NCBI RefSeq assembly: GCF_004770265.1
Contig: NZ_RQGQ01000013.1
Coordinates: 1 to 64,000 of the forward strand
DNA from: Leptospira congkakensis
GTDB taxonomy: Bacteria > Spirochaetota > Leptospiria > Leptospirales > Leptospiraceae
Direction: 5' to 3'
DNA length: 64,000 nt
Position 1 is the stretch's first letter, and the number at the start of each line of letters is the position of its first letter. The translations under genes were made by a program, and so were the position numbers. The notes below the pieces were generated by a model, which had not been told where the DNA came from, ran no database searches, and saw only the letters and a program-made list of their open reading frames with translations. Positions 18,817 to 27,000 of this stretch are shown here, one piece after another.

Positions 18817-19569
18817 TAAATTCAGCAAAGTGGTAAACATTTCACAAGCGGATACAGAACCTAGATCACAAGAGTCACTCAACTCATCCAAAGCAATCTC
18901 GATTTCTTCTGATTTTTTTGTTTTTAATCGAGCAAGGGCAGATGTTTCCAATTCTTTTGCTTTAAAAATCTGTTCTTCTGGATTTTGAAAAGACCAAGGT
19001 ATCGTTCTTTTTCCAAAGGACATACTGTCTAAAAATAAGTTAAGATCCTTTTCTATTTGAGGATATACCGATTCGTAACATGTTACGAGAATTGTCATTC
19101 CAAAACGATCTTCTGTTGTGGTAATATAATGTTGAAGAACTATATCTTCCTTATCTTTAAAACTTCCGAACACTCCTACAAACTGATACGTGTTTTCTGA
19201 ATTAGATTTTTTTTGTAAGGAATAAGACTTACGAACATTTGTGATCGCACTGAACCGTTTAGACTCTGTATGAAAAATGGTTGGATGTAACGGATATTTG
19301 GTTTCCGATTCCTTAAAAAGAATCACGACGGCCGGAGTGATTTCTCGACCCAATTCATCTTTCAGCGGGGAAGTTTTGAAATGATCAAACTTAGTGGATG
19401 TTCCATTGGATCGCCGTTCGGAAAGATACCACTTGGAAGGAAGATCAAAGGAAATACAATTAGTTTGAAAACAAGATTGCCAACGAACAACATTTGAACC
19501 CGCAAGTAGATTTGTTAAACCTAAAAAAATATAAATTAAAAACGAAAAAACGATCCGAAAAAAATTCAT
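18808..19569 (-). CDS. Exported protein of unknown function
   Basis: Encodes 253 residues with a signal peptide (MNFFRIVFSFLIYIFLGLTNLLAG). The central part resembles a PsbP/MOG1-like or lipoprotein-type sensor fold: NCISFDLPSKWYLSERR, then TTTEDRFGMTILVTCYES. The end (about 205-253) is helical with Cys pairs in SDSCDLGSVSACEMFTTLL, which looks like one truncated Sel1-type unit. Nothing identifies a specific function. Its start overlaps the stop of acetoacetyl-CoA synthetase by four bases, so it is read as the second gene of that transcript. Confidence 0.65.
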   Translation of the reverse strand: MNFFRIVFSFLIYIFLGLTNLLAGSNVVRWQSCFQTNCISFDLPSKWYLSERRSNGTSTKFDHFKTSPLKDELGREITPAVVILFKESETKYPLHPTIFHTESKRFSAITNVRKSYSLQKKSNSENTYQFVGVFGSFKDKEDIVLQHYITTTEDRFGMTILVTCYESVYPQIEKDLNLFLDSMSFGKRTIPWSFQNPEEQIFKAKELETSALARLKTKKSEEIEIALDELSDSCDLGSVSACEMFTTLLNLGR

Positions 19570-21530
19570 TCGGCGAGTTCCTTTCTATTTTTAAAAAAAT
19601 CCAATGAAAGTGGGTTTGCTAACGCGTTTTTATTTTTCACTTCAAGTCCAGCTACTGTTTGTTTGACGGCGATTTCTACCTTTTTCCCATTTACAGTATA
19701 AGGAATTTCTGGAACAGAAAGAACCAAAGCCGGTACATGTCTTGGAGATGTTTCTAATTTAATTTGTTCTTTGATTTTTTTGATTAATGAATCATTTAGA
19801 GACACACCAGGTGCAGTGACAACAAACAAAACCACTCTCACATCATCTTTATACTCTTGGCCAATGATCACACTATCGACCACTTCAGGAATTGTCGAAA
19901 CTACAGAATAAATATCAGCAGTTCCAATTCTTACACCACCGGGATTTAAAGTGGCGTCAGAACGTCCATAAATCACCAAACCATTCTCTTGAGTGATCGA
20001 TGCAAAATCACCATGACACCAAATATTATCATAAGTTTCAAAATAAGCGGATTTGTATTTGGCACCCGATTCATCATTCCAAAACGAAAGTGGCATGGAT
20101 GGAAACGGTGTCGGACAAACGAGTTCCCCCTTTTCATTTTCTACAGACTTACCCATATCATTAAATACTTGTACATCCATACCTAATCCCTTACACTGAA
20201 TTTGACCTTCAAACACAGGTAAGTTGGGATTTCCCAATGCAAAACATCCATTTAAGTCTGTTCCGCCAGAAATAGAAGACAGTTGTACATCTTTTTTAAT
20301 ATTTTCATACACATAACGAAACCCAGAATTAGGTAATGGTGAACCTGTAGAAAGGATTACTTTCAAATCAGGTAGAGGATACTTTGATTGGACCCCAATC
20401 TTTTCTTCTTCTAAAACAGATAGGTATTTAGCACTGGTTCCAAATACTTGGATAGATTCCTTTTCCGCCATCGACCATAAAGTTTCCCAAGAAGGATGGA
20501 AAGGATTTCCATCAAATTGGTAAAGAGTAGCACCTAACGCTAATACTGATTGAGACCAGTTCCACATCATCCAACCACAAGTTGTATAATAAAAAAATCG
20601 ATTTTGTTTGGATACATTACAATGCAGGATAAGTTCTTTTGTATGATTGAGTAAAACCCCACCTCCTTGAACAATACATTTAGGAAGGCCAGTTGTCCCT
20701 GAGGAAAACATAATGTAAACTGGATCGGAAAAACTGATAGAAGTGTATGTTAGTTTGTCATTTGAATTTAATGGAGCAATCTCATTATAGCGACAAGGAT
20801 ATTGGATCTTACCAAAATCTTTCAAAGGTTCCACAAAATCATAAATCAAAGTTTGTTTGAATTCAGAATTTTTTGTTTTTGTCAACTGAAGGGATACTTC
20901 TTCTAATTTATCTGTAATGGAGATTTTTTTACCTTTAAACAAATAAGACTCAACAGAAATCAAAACCTTAGGTTGGATTTGTTCGAAACGGTCAAGGATT
21001 CCCCTTACGCCAAAGTCGGGTGATGCACTTGACCATATAGCACCTAACGAAGTAGTCGCGAGCATTCCAATGGTGGAGATTGGTGCATTTGGTACAAGTC
21101 CGGCAATACGATCTCCTTTTTTGACTCCAAGGCCAATCAAATGTTTTTGTAACTTTAATACTTCATTTTTAAGATCCGAATATTTTAATCTTTGGATTTT
21201 GCCGTCTTCAGAGTAGAACACCAAAGCCAAGTTATCAGGGTCCCCTCCTACTAATAAATTCTCTGCAAAATTAAAGTAAGCTCCCGGGAACCATTGTGAT
21301 TTTGAAAAATGCCCACCTCGTTCGATCGTTTTCTCCGGTTTCTTATGTAATTTGAATCCAGAATAAGACAACCATTCCATCCAAAACAGTTGGTATTCTT
21401 CTACGGAAAATTTATGAAAAGAAACATAATCAGAAAATGATTTTTGAAACTTAGATTCCAGATGGCTCTGGAAACGGGAGAGATTCGTATCTTCTGAATG
21501 TGGAGTCCATAGTATATTTTGAGTCGCCAT
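19566..21530 (-). CDS. Acetoacetyl-CoA synthetase
   Basis: Encodes 654 residues from ATG 21530 (MATQNILWTPHSED). The frame is open 34 codons further upstream, but that extension looks non-coding, overlaps the divergent MBOAT start, and AGGAAAG lies ahead of 21530. The enzyme activates acetoacetate to acetoacetyl-CoA with ATP, linking ketone bodies to PHB or lipid metabolism. ANL-superfamily motifs are present: MFSSGTTGLPKCIVQ, YGRSDATLNPGGVRIG, and the acylation-controlled Lys in YTVNGKKVEIAVK. The N-terminal W...YxxYHxFSVE...FW pattern and PGAYFNFAEN are characteristic of the acetoacetyl rather than acetyl enzymes. Confidence 0.92.
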   Translation of the reverse strand: MATQNILWTPHSEDTNLSRFQSHLESKFQKSFSDYVSFHKFSVEEYQLFWMEWLSYSGFKLHKKPEKTIERGGHFSKSQWFPGAYFNFAENLLVGGDPDNLALVFYSEDGKIQRLKYSDLKNEVLKLQKHLIGLGVKKGDRIAGLVPNAPISTIGMLATTSLGAIWSSASPDFGVRGILDRFEQIQPKVLISVESYLFKGKKISITDKLEEVSLQLTKTKNSEFKQTLIYDFVEPLKDFGKIQYPCRYNEIAPLNSNDKLTYTSISFSDPVYIMFSSGTTGLPKCIVQGGGVLLNHTKELILHCNVSKQNRFFYYTTCGWMMWNWSQSVLALGATLYQFDGNPFHPSWETLWSMAEKESIQVFGTSAKYLSVLEEEKIGVQSKYPLPDLKVILSTGSPLPNSGFRYVYENIKKDVQLSSISGGTDLNGCFALGNPNLPVFEGQIQCKGLGMDVQVFNDMGKSVENEKGELVCPTPFPSMPLSFWNDESGAKYKSAYFETYDNIWCHGDFASITQENGLVIYGRSDATLNPGGVRIGTADIYSVVSTIPEVVDSVIIGQEYKDDVRVVLFVVTAPGVSLNDSLIKKIKEQIKLETSPRHVPALVLSVPEIPYTVNGKKVEIAVKQTVAGLEVKNKNALANPLSLDFFKNRKELAE

Positions 21531-21621
21531 GAAGACTGATCTTTCCTGGTTTGATTTTTGAGGCAAGTATGATTGTGTAAAATGACTGGTAGAAAAAAAT
21601 ATCGAGGAAATTCTAGGGAAA

Positions 21622-22992
21622 ATGCTGTTCAATTCGATTGATTATCTTTTCTTTTTTATCGCCTGTTATATTATCTATTGGATTTTACCTTCTCGATTCC
21701 GCAAATATATCCTCATTATCTTTTCCCTTATTTTTTACGGGTATTGGAGTGGCTCTTTTTTAATACATTTTGTATTTTTTATCTTCCTCACTCATCTCTG
21801 TGTGCTGGGAATACTCAAAACAAAAAACAGAATTTTTCTAATTTTGGGTGTTGGAATCAATTTGATCAACTTATGTTTTTTCAAATACTTCCTCACTTAT
21901 ATAAAATATTTAACATTAGAGGGTGAATTAACCATCCCCTTCTTCCAATCTTTATCCGAAATTATATTACCTCTAGCGATCAGTTTTTATACCTTCCAAA
22001 TGATTGCTTACGTAGTCGATGCTTGGAGAGGTAAGTTTACCGAATCACCTTTCCTAAACTTTTTATTATTCATTTTATTTTTTCCACAACTCATTGCTGG
22101 GCCCATTATGAGGCATGACGATTTTTACGATCAAATCGATCATTCCAAATTGTCCTTAGATTTTGTACAAAGAGGAATATTACATATCCTTTCTGGTTTG
22201 GTGAAAAAAGTTCTCATCGCAGACCAACTTGCTAAAATCATCAATCCGGTTTATATGAACCCTGGCGAATACGATGGGATTTCTATCTTATTATCTACTG
22301 TTGCTTTTTCGTTTCAAGTTTATGGAGACTTTTCCGGTTATACAGATCTTGCGAGAGGTTCCGCATTCCTACTTGGTTACGAAATTCCAGAAAACTTTCG
22401 TTCCCCTTTTTTATCTGTCAGTTTCTCAGAATTATGGAGCCGATGGCATTATACTCTTTCCACTTGGATTCGAGACTACTTATACATTCCATTAGGTGGA
22501 AATCGAGTTTCAGAAATTAGATACAATATCAACACGATTATCGTGATGTCACTATCTGGACTTTGGCATGGGAATACATATACCTTTTTTCTCTGGGGAT
22601 TTTTCCATGGAATTTTTCTTTCCACCGAACGTATAATATTCGGAAAACCTGATCGAAAGTCCATGTCATTTATAAAACAAGTGTTCGCCGCAATATGGGT
22701 CTTTTTTATTTTCTGTATACTTGCTACTTTTTTTCGTATTGATACTTTAAAGAAAATTGGAACGTTTTGGGCAGCGAGTATCAACCTTACTGGTAAAATT
22801 ATCTATCGTCCAGACTTCTGGGGACTTATCCTCGCAAGTTACGCGATTCAAATTTTAGAATTCAAAAATTATTTTTCGGATCGGCTCAAACCATATACAA
22901 ACTGGATTATTTTTATCCTAAGTTTCTTTGTATATTTAGCCCTTATCAGAATTGAAGCTCCAGTAGAAACTTTTATATATTTTCAATTTTAA
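21622..22992 (+). CDS. MBOAT-family membrane O-acyltransferase (AlgI/DltB-like)
   Basis: Encodes 456 residues with about ten to twelve membrane spans. It has the AlgI-type order: FNSIDYLFFFIACYIIYWIL start, FFPQLIAGPIMRHDDF, the YGDFSGYTDLARGSA segment, FRSPFLSVSFSELWSRWHYTL, and the catalytic-histidine segment SLSGLWHGNTYTFFLWGFFHG. Such proteins pass acyl groups across the membrane onto exported polysaccharides or other polymers. The next gene, nine bases downstream, encodes a DUF1574 protein with SGNH-like features, so the two probably form a transmembrane acylation pair. The start has a TAGGGAA ribosome site. Confidence 0.93.
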   Translation: MLFNSIDYLFFFIACYIIYWILPSRFRKYILIIFSLIFYGYWSGSFLIHFVFFIFLTHLCVLGILKTKNRIFLILGVGINLINLCFFKYFLTYIKYLTLEGELTIPFFQSLSEIILPLAISFYTFQMIAYVVDAWRGKFTESPFLNFLLFILFFPQLIAGPIMRHDDFYDQIDHSKLSLDFVQRGILHILSGLVKKVLIADQLAKIINPVYMNPGEYDGISILLSTVAFSFQVYGDFSGYTDLARGSAFLLGYEIPENFRSPFLSVSFSELWSRWHYTLSTWIRDYLYIPLGGNRVSEIRYNINTIIVMSLSGLWHGNTYTFFLWGFFHGIFLSTERIIFGKPDRKSMSFIKQVFAAIWVFFIFCILATFFRIDTLKKIGTFWAASINLTGKIIYRPDFWGLILASYAIQILEFKNYFSDRLKPYTNWIIFILSFFVYLALIRIEAPVETFIYFQF

Positions 22993-23001
22993 CGGGAACC
23001 T

Positions 23002-24090
23002 ATGAAATTTAACCGAATCTATTTTTATCCTTTTTTCATTCTAATTAGCATCATCGTAGTAGATAAATTAATATGTATTCCTGATGTTCGAGAAAGTGGC
23101 CGTAGGAATTACAAAGCTGGTCAAAATATTTTACTCGGAATGCCTACCATCTGGGAAGAGAATAAAAAAATCCAAAGTAGTGGCAAAAAAGTAGCAGTTG
23201 TTACAGGAACATCACGTTCAGAACCTTTTCACGAATGGGCAGAAATTCCTGTAAACAAATCTACAATTAGTCAACCAGTGTATTTCGAAACTCGCACAGC
23301 AGTAAAGGCTTCAGAGTTTTTATTATATTATTTATTAATCAAATCAATGACCGATGCAGGTTTTAAACCTGATGTATTGTTCTTAGAGTTTTCTGATGAA
23401 ATGTTGAACGAAAACAATATTTATACATACAAAACAAAATGGGCAGAGTTAATGTTACATGAAAATGAATTAATTGATATCTATGATTCAATGAATTCAG
23501 AAATGCAAAGAGATATATTAACACGTCTTTTGTTTTTAGGTTATAATTATCATTTCAAACCAGTGGGAGCAATAAAAAACCTTTTAACTGGAAATCGAAT
23601 TACCAATGACACATATTTTATTGGAATTTCGTCTTACATGAATGTTAAAAGACCATTCACACCAGACAAAATCGGATTCGAAACAGATCAATTTCCGCCT
23701 AACGAATTCCAAGAAAGAATCATTGATTATGCGCAATCACGCAAAGAACATTTTTTAAGTCGTTTTCAAATTTCAGAAACAGAAACAAACTTCTTCAAAA
23801 AAATAGTCAATCACGCAGAAAAACACAATATTCCCATGGTAATTTGGGAACCACAAATTCATCCATATTACCAGGACATTCGGTATCAAATCACTAATGG
23901 TGGTATTTTTAAAAGATACATAAGTCAATTTGTCGATCCAAATTCAAAAAATATCCGCTATATAAGTTTAAATGAAGGAAATACTAAATGTAAAACGTAT
24001 GTAGATTGTAGTCATGTTTCTCCGATTTGTGTTCCAGAAATTGCAGATAAGTTATTGCAAACTGCAAAGGAGATTCCAAACTACAAGTAA
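23002..24090 (+). CDS. DUF1574-type exported protein, SGNH-hydrolase-like
   Basis: Encodes 362 residues with one N-terminal hydrophobic segment (FYPFFILISIIVVDKLI), so it faces the periplasm. It resembles the Leptospira DUF1574 family. VVTGTSRSEPF near residue 71 would hold a nucleophilic Ser, and DCSHVSPICVPEIADKL at the end gives an Asp-x-x-His pair, the SGNH arrangement seen in AlgX/AlgJ-like acetyltransferases that act with MBOAT proteins. It lies nine bases after the MBOAT gene. I infer it completes acyl transfer to a surface glycan; the acceptor is unknown. Confidence 0.8.
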   Translation: MKFNRIYFYPFFILISIIVVDKLICIPDVRESGRRNYKAGQNILLGMPTIWEENKKIQSSGKKVAVVTGTSRSEPFHEWAEIPVNKSTISQPVYFETRTAVKASEFLLYYLLIKSMTDAGFKPDVLFLEFSDEMLNENNIYTYKTKWAELMLHENELIDIYDSMNSEMQRDILTRLLFLGYNYHFKPVGAIKNLLTGNRITNDTYFIGISSYMNVKRPFTPDKIGFETDQFPPNEFQERIIDYAQSRKEHFLSRFQISETETNFFKKIVNHAEKHNIPMVIWEPQIHPYYQDIRYQITNGGIFKRYISQFVDPNSKNIRYISLNEGNTKCKTYVDCSHVSPICVPEIADKLLQTAKEIPNYK

Positions 24091-24106
24091 CCATATGAAG
24101 TCAAAT

Positions 24107-24490
24107 ATGAAAAAACTCAGATCCTGGAGGCAATTTTTCCTATTTAGCTTTATCTTGTTATTTTCTGCCAATTTTATGTACCAACGCATTGTTGACAATG
24201 AGGTCAATTGTGGACTGATTGGTTCTCCTGAAAGTGCTTGTCCCTATGCCTTTTTAGACCACGCCTTAGGTGTCAATCCAGGCCACGAACTTTCCGAAGA
24301 TGGGGATCATACAGACCATGTTTGTTTTTCTTGCCCATGTAATTTAATTGTATCTTGTTCTTGGGATCTATACCTCTCCCATATACTCATCCAACTCCAT
24401 AAAGTTTATATCCACCAACCCGAACTTTTAATTCCAAAACTCGTTACAGTAAACACATTCTTCCGTCCACCAAAACATAACCTTACTTAG
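24107..24490 (+). CDS. Small Cys/His-rich exported protein at the head of czcCBA
   Basis: Encodes about 127 residues from ATG 24107 (an ATG at 24095 is equally possible, and neither has a strong ribosome site). There is one hydrophobic N-terminal helix (FFLFSFILLFSANFMY), a metal-ligand-rich stretch (GHELSEDGDHTDHVCFSCPCN) and a tail ending TFFRPPKHN. The layout of signal or anchor, Cys/His cluster and R-P-P tail recalls DUF2946-type and CzcI-like proteins that accompany metal resistance genes. It precedes czcC by 40 bases, suggesting one operon and a role in periplasmic metal sensing or delivery. A second protein of the same plan occurs at 48735-49211. Confidence 0.6.
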   Translation: MKKLRSWRQFFLFSFILLFSANFMYQRIVDNEVNCGLIGSPESACPYAFLDHALGVNPGHELSEDGDHTDHVCFSCPCNLIVSCSWDLYLSHILIQLHKVYIHQPELLIPKLVTVNTFFRPPKHNLT

Positions 24491-24530
24491 TTGATTCGCA
24501 ATTGTATTGCGCAAATACTCTGGAGGTTTT

Positions 24531-25862
24531 ATGAATTATTTTTTTAACCCCAAACAGTGGAATGTATTTCTATATTGTTTGGGATATATCAGTTTCCATG
24601 TTTTACCTATTCATGCTGAAGCTAATGAATTTTCGATACAAAGTTGTCGGAATCAAAATTCGATAACGGAACTCAGTCGTTGTGTTGTCAGTAGACATCC
24701 TGACTATCGGATGGAAGAAATCAAACTAAGGGAAATTTCAGGCAGGAAAAAAATTGCCTCTTACCATTTTCCTTCAAACCCAGTTTTTAATAGTTACGTT
24801 GCTACACGAAAAGGAGAATCTTCTGGGCCAGTATCTTTATCAGGACCAAATGCTGCGAATAACTTTCAAGTTATGGTCAACCAAGAGATTTTCACAAACG
24901 GCAAACGTGAAATTGCAGTCCAAATTGCTGATGAAGAATTTAAAGCACAAGTTTTCCGTTTAGAGTCAGTAAAACGATCTTTAGAATTTGAAGCTGTCAA
25001 AAAATTAACTAAATATCGTTATCTTTATTTGGAAAAAGAAAATAGTTTTAACAATTTAAGTCTTGTTAAAGATTTAAAAAGGATATCAAAAGCGAGAGTG
25101 AACGAAGGACTTTCACCGGGTATAGACGAAACCTTATCCGAATCGGAAGAAATTCGAATTTTCAAAATCTGGAACCAATCTCATCGATTGTATGAAAATG
25201 CAAGCTCCGAATTAGAAGTGTTACTTGGATTTCCTTTAGAAAAAGAAACAATCCAAACCCAAAATTGGATTTTGCCAAAAGATTTACCAAAAGAAAAAAA
25301 TGAGTTAATCCAATTAGCAATGGAAACACGTCCAGAGCTTATGCTCTCAGAAAAAGAAATTGAATTAGCTTTACTACGCCAAAACGAAGTAAGACGACAA
25401 AAAATTCCAAATGTCAGTTTAGGAGCTTTTGCTCAAAATGATGGTTTCAATGAAAAAGTAGTTGGAGGGATGGTCAGTTTCCCAATGACAATTTGGAGAG
25501 ACTATGAAGGAGAATCCATCATCGCTTCTGCAAAAATTGATAATTCCAAAGAACTAAAAGAATCTGTTTCTAGAAATATCAAACAAGAAGTTTTATTCGC
25601 ACTAACTAATTACCTAACTCTGTCAGAAGAAATGAAATTCTATGATACTCAAAAAATGGATCGTGCGGAATCAGATCTAAACAATCTCCAAGAAGCAATT
25701 CGATTTGGAAAAATTAAAATCATAGATGCAATCAACCAACAAAGAATCCTATTACAAACAAAACTCAACTACCTGAACACAAAAGCTGAATTTGAATTAT
25801 CTCAAATTGAACTCATTCGTGTTCTCGGATTACCTAGCGACTCATTAGGGATCAAACCATGA
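24531..25862 (+). CDS. czcC: CzcC-type outer-membrane efflux protein
   Basis: Encodes 443 residues from ATG 24531, which has a clear TGGAGG ribosome site; an upstream TTG in the same frame is unlikely. The protein starts with a signal region ending near HAEANEF and has the TolC-like arrangement of long amphipathic helices in two repeats (RMEEIKLREISGRKKIASYH and later ETRPELMLSEKEIELALLR). It forms the outer-membrane channel of a heavy-metal RND pump. It overlaps the periplasmic adaptor gene by four bases. Confidence 0.88.
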   Translation: MNYFFNPKQWNVFLYCLGYISFHVLPIHAEANEFSIQSCRNQNSITELSRCVVSRHPDYRMEEIKLREISGRKKIASYHFPSNPVFNSYVATRKGESSGPVSLSGPNAANNFQVMVNQEIFTNGKREIAVQIADEEFKAQVFRLESVKRSLEFEAVKKLTKYRYLYLEKENSFNNLSLVKDLKRISKARVNEGLSPGIDETLSESEEIRIFKIWNQSHRLYENASSELEVLLGFPLEKETIQTQNWILPKDLPKEKNELIQLAMETRPELMLSEKEIELALLRQNEVRRQKIPNVSLGAFAQNDGFNEKVVGGMVSFPMTIWRDYEGESIIASAKIDNSKELKESVSRNIKQEVLFALTNYLTLSEEMKFYDTQKMDRAESDLNNLQEAIRFGKIKIIDAINQQRILLQTKLNYLNTKAEFELSQIELIRVLGLPSDSLGIKP

Positions 25863-26998
25863 AAAAACAAACACTTATCTTAATCGTATCCATTCTATTA
25901 ATTTCTGCTTCTCTATACTTTTGGAAGTTTGGAAAAACAAACAATGATTTGGAATCCAAAAAAGAAACCAATGACATAGTAAAACTATCTTTAGAAAATC
26001 GAAAAAGTTTGGGGATCGAAACCGAAATCATTCAAACAGAATCCATCCAAACAAAAATAGAACTGATTGGAGAAACAGAAGCTGTACCCGATGCAATTAT
26101 TGATGTACCAACAAGAATTTCAGGACGAATTACTTCTGTTTTTTTTGTTGAAGGGGATACCATTAAAAAAGGCCAAAAACTAGCTGCGATTGATTCACCA
26201 GAACTCGCAAAACTAAGATCAACTTATTTAGTAGCAAAATCAAAATTTACCGCAGCAGAACAAAATCTAATTCGAATTGAATCTTTGGTTAAAATGAATT
26301 TAGCCGCAAAACAAGAATACATTGATGCTGAATCAAATCTAAAAGTAGTGGAATCAGAAAAAAATGCTGCTGTAGAAAATCTGAGAGCCAATGGTCTATC
26401 TATTGATAATTCTGCATCTGGTGTGTATACAGTGTTTGCACCTCGGTCAGGACTTGCTCTTTCTAGAAATGCCATTCCTGGTTCTATGGTTTTAGGAAAC
26501 CAAATCCTAACAACCATTGCAGAACTTTCTTCTCTTTGGTTCCAAGCCAAAATATTTGAAAACGATTTAAAATATCTTTCTGAAGGTGATTTCGGAAAAA
26601 TTATTTTGAATGCTTATCCTGATTTAGAATTTGACGGCGTTTTAGAACATATCGGAGAAAAGGTGGATCCTGAATCTCGAACTGTTCATGCAAGAGTTGT
26701 TTTTAAAAATAAAAATCGCAAAGCAAAGATCGGACTATTTGGAAAAGCCATCCTCATGGTGAATCAAAGAAAGGGAATCCAAGTTTCAGAAGAAGCGGTT
26801 CAATCTTACCAAGATCGAAAATTTCTATTTATAGAATCCAAACCAAACGAGTTCCAGTGGGTAGAAGTTAAAATTGGAAATGTGAATGATGGAAACGTAG
26901 AAATTCTTTCGGGAATCACACCGGGAGAAAAAATCGTCACTAAATCTGCCTTCGAACTCAAAGCCATTTTATTCAAATCAACATTTGGTGGAGAATAA
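25859..26998 (+). CDS. czcB: CzcB-type periplasmic adaptor (membrane fusion protein)
   Basis: Encodes 379 residues. An N-terminal membrane anchor (LILIVSILLISASLYFW) is followed by the two lipoyl halves (VPTRISGRITSVFFVEGDTI and VYTVFAPRSGLALSRNAIPG). These flank a helical hairpin (about 110-170). The beta-barrel and membrane-proximal parts follow (FDGVLEHIGEKVDPESRTVHARV). The adaptor couples the inner-membrane RND pump to the CzcC channel. No extended His-rich N-terminal metal-binding tail, as seen in some CzcB proteins, is present. Coupled start with czcC and two bases before czcA. Confidence 0.9.
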   Translation: MKKQTLILIVSILLISASLYFWKFGKTNNDLESKKETNDIVKLSLENRKSLGIETEIIQTESIQTKIELIGETEAVPDAIIDVPTRISGRITSVFFVEGDTIKKGQKLAAIDSPELAKLRSTYLVAKSKFTAAEQNLIRIESLVKMNLAAKQEYIDAESNLKVVESEKNAAVENLRANGLSIDNSASGVYTVFAPRSGLALSRNAIPGSMVLGNQILTTIAELSSLWFQAKIFENDLKYLSEGDFGKIILNAYPDLEFDGVLEHIGEKVDPESRTVHARVVFKNKNRKAKIGLFGKAILMVNQRKGIQVSEEAVQSYQDRKFLFIESKPNEFQWVEVKIGNVNDGNVEILSGITPGEKIVTKSAFELKAILFKSTFGGE

Positions 26999-27000
26999 AT

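Noticed and set aside
21531..21632. An upstream extension of acetoacetyl-CoA synthetase by 34 codons
   Set aside because: The added residues are Ser/Phe-rich without family similarity, overlap the divergent gene start, and the ATG at 21530 has a better ribosome site.
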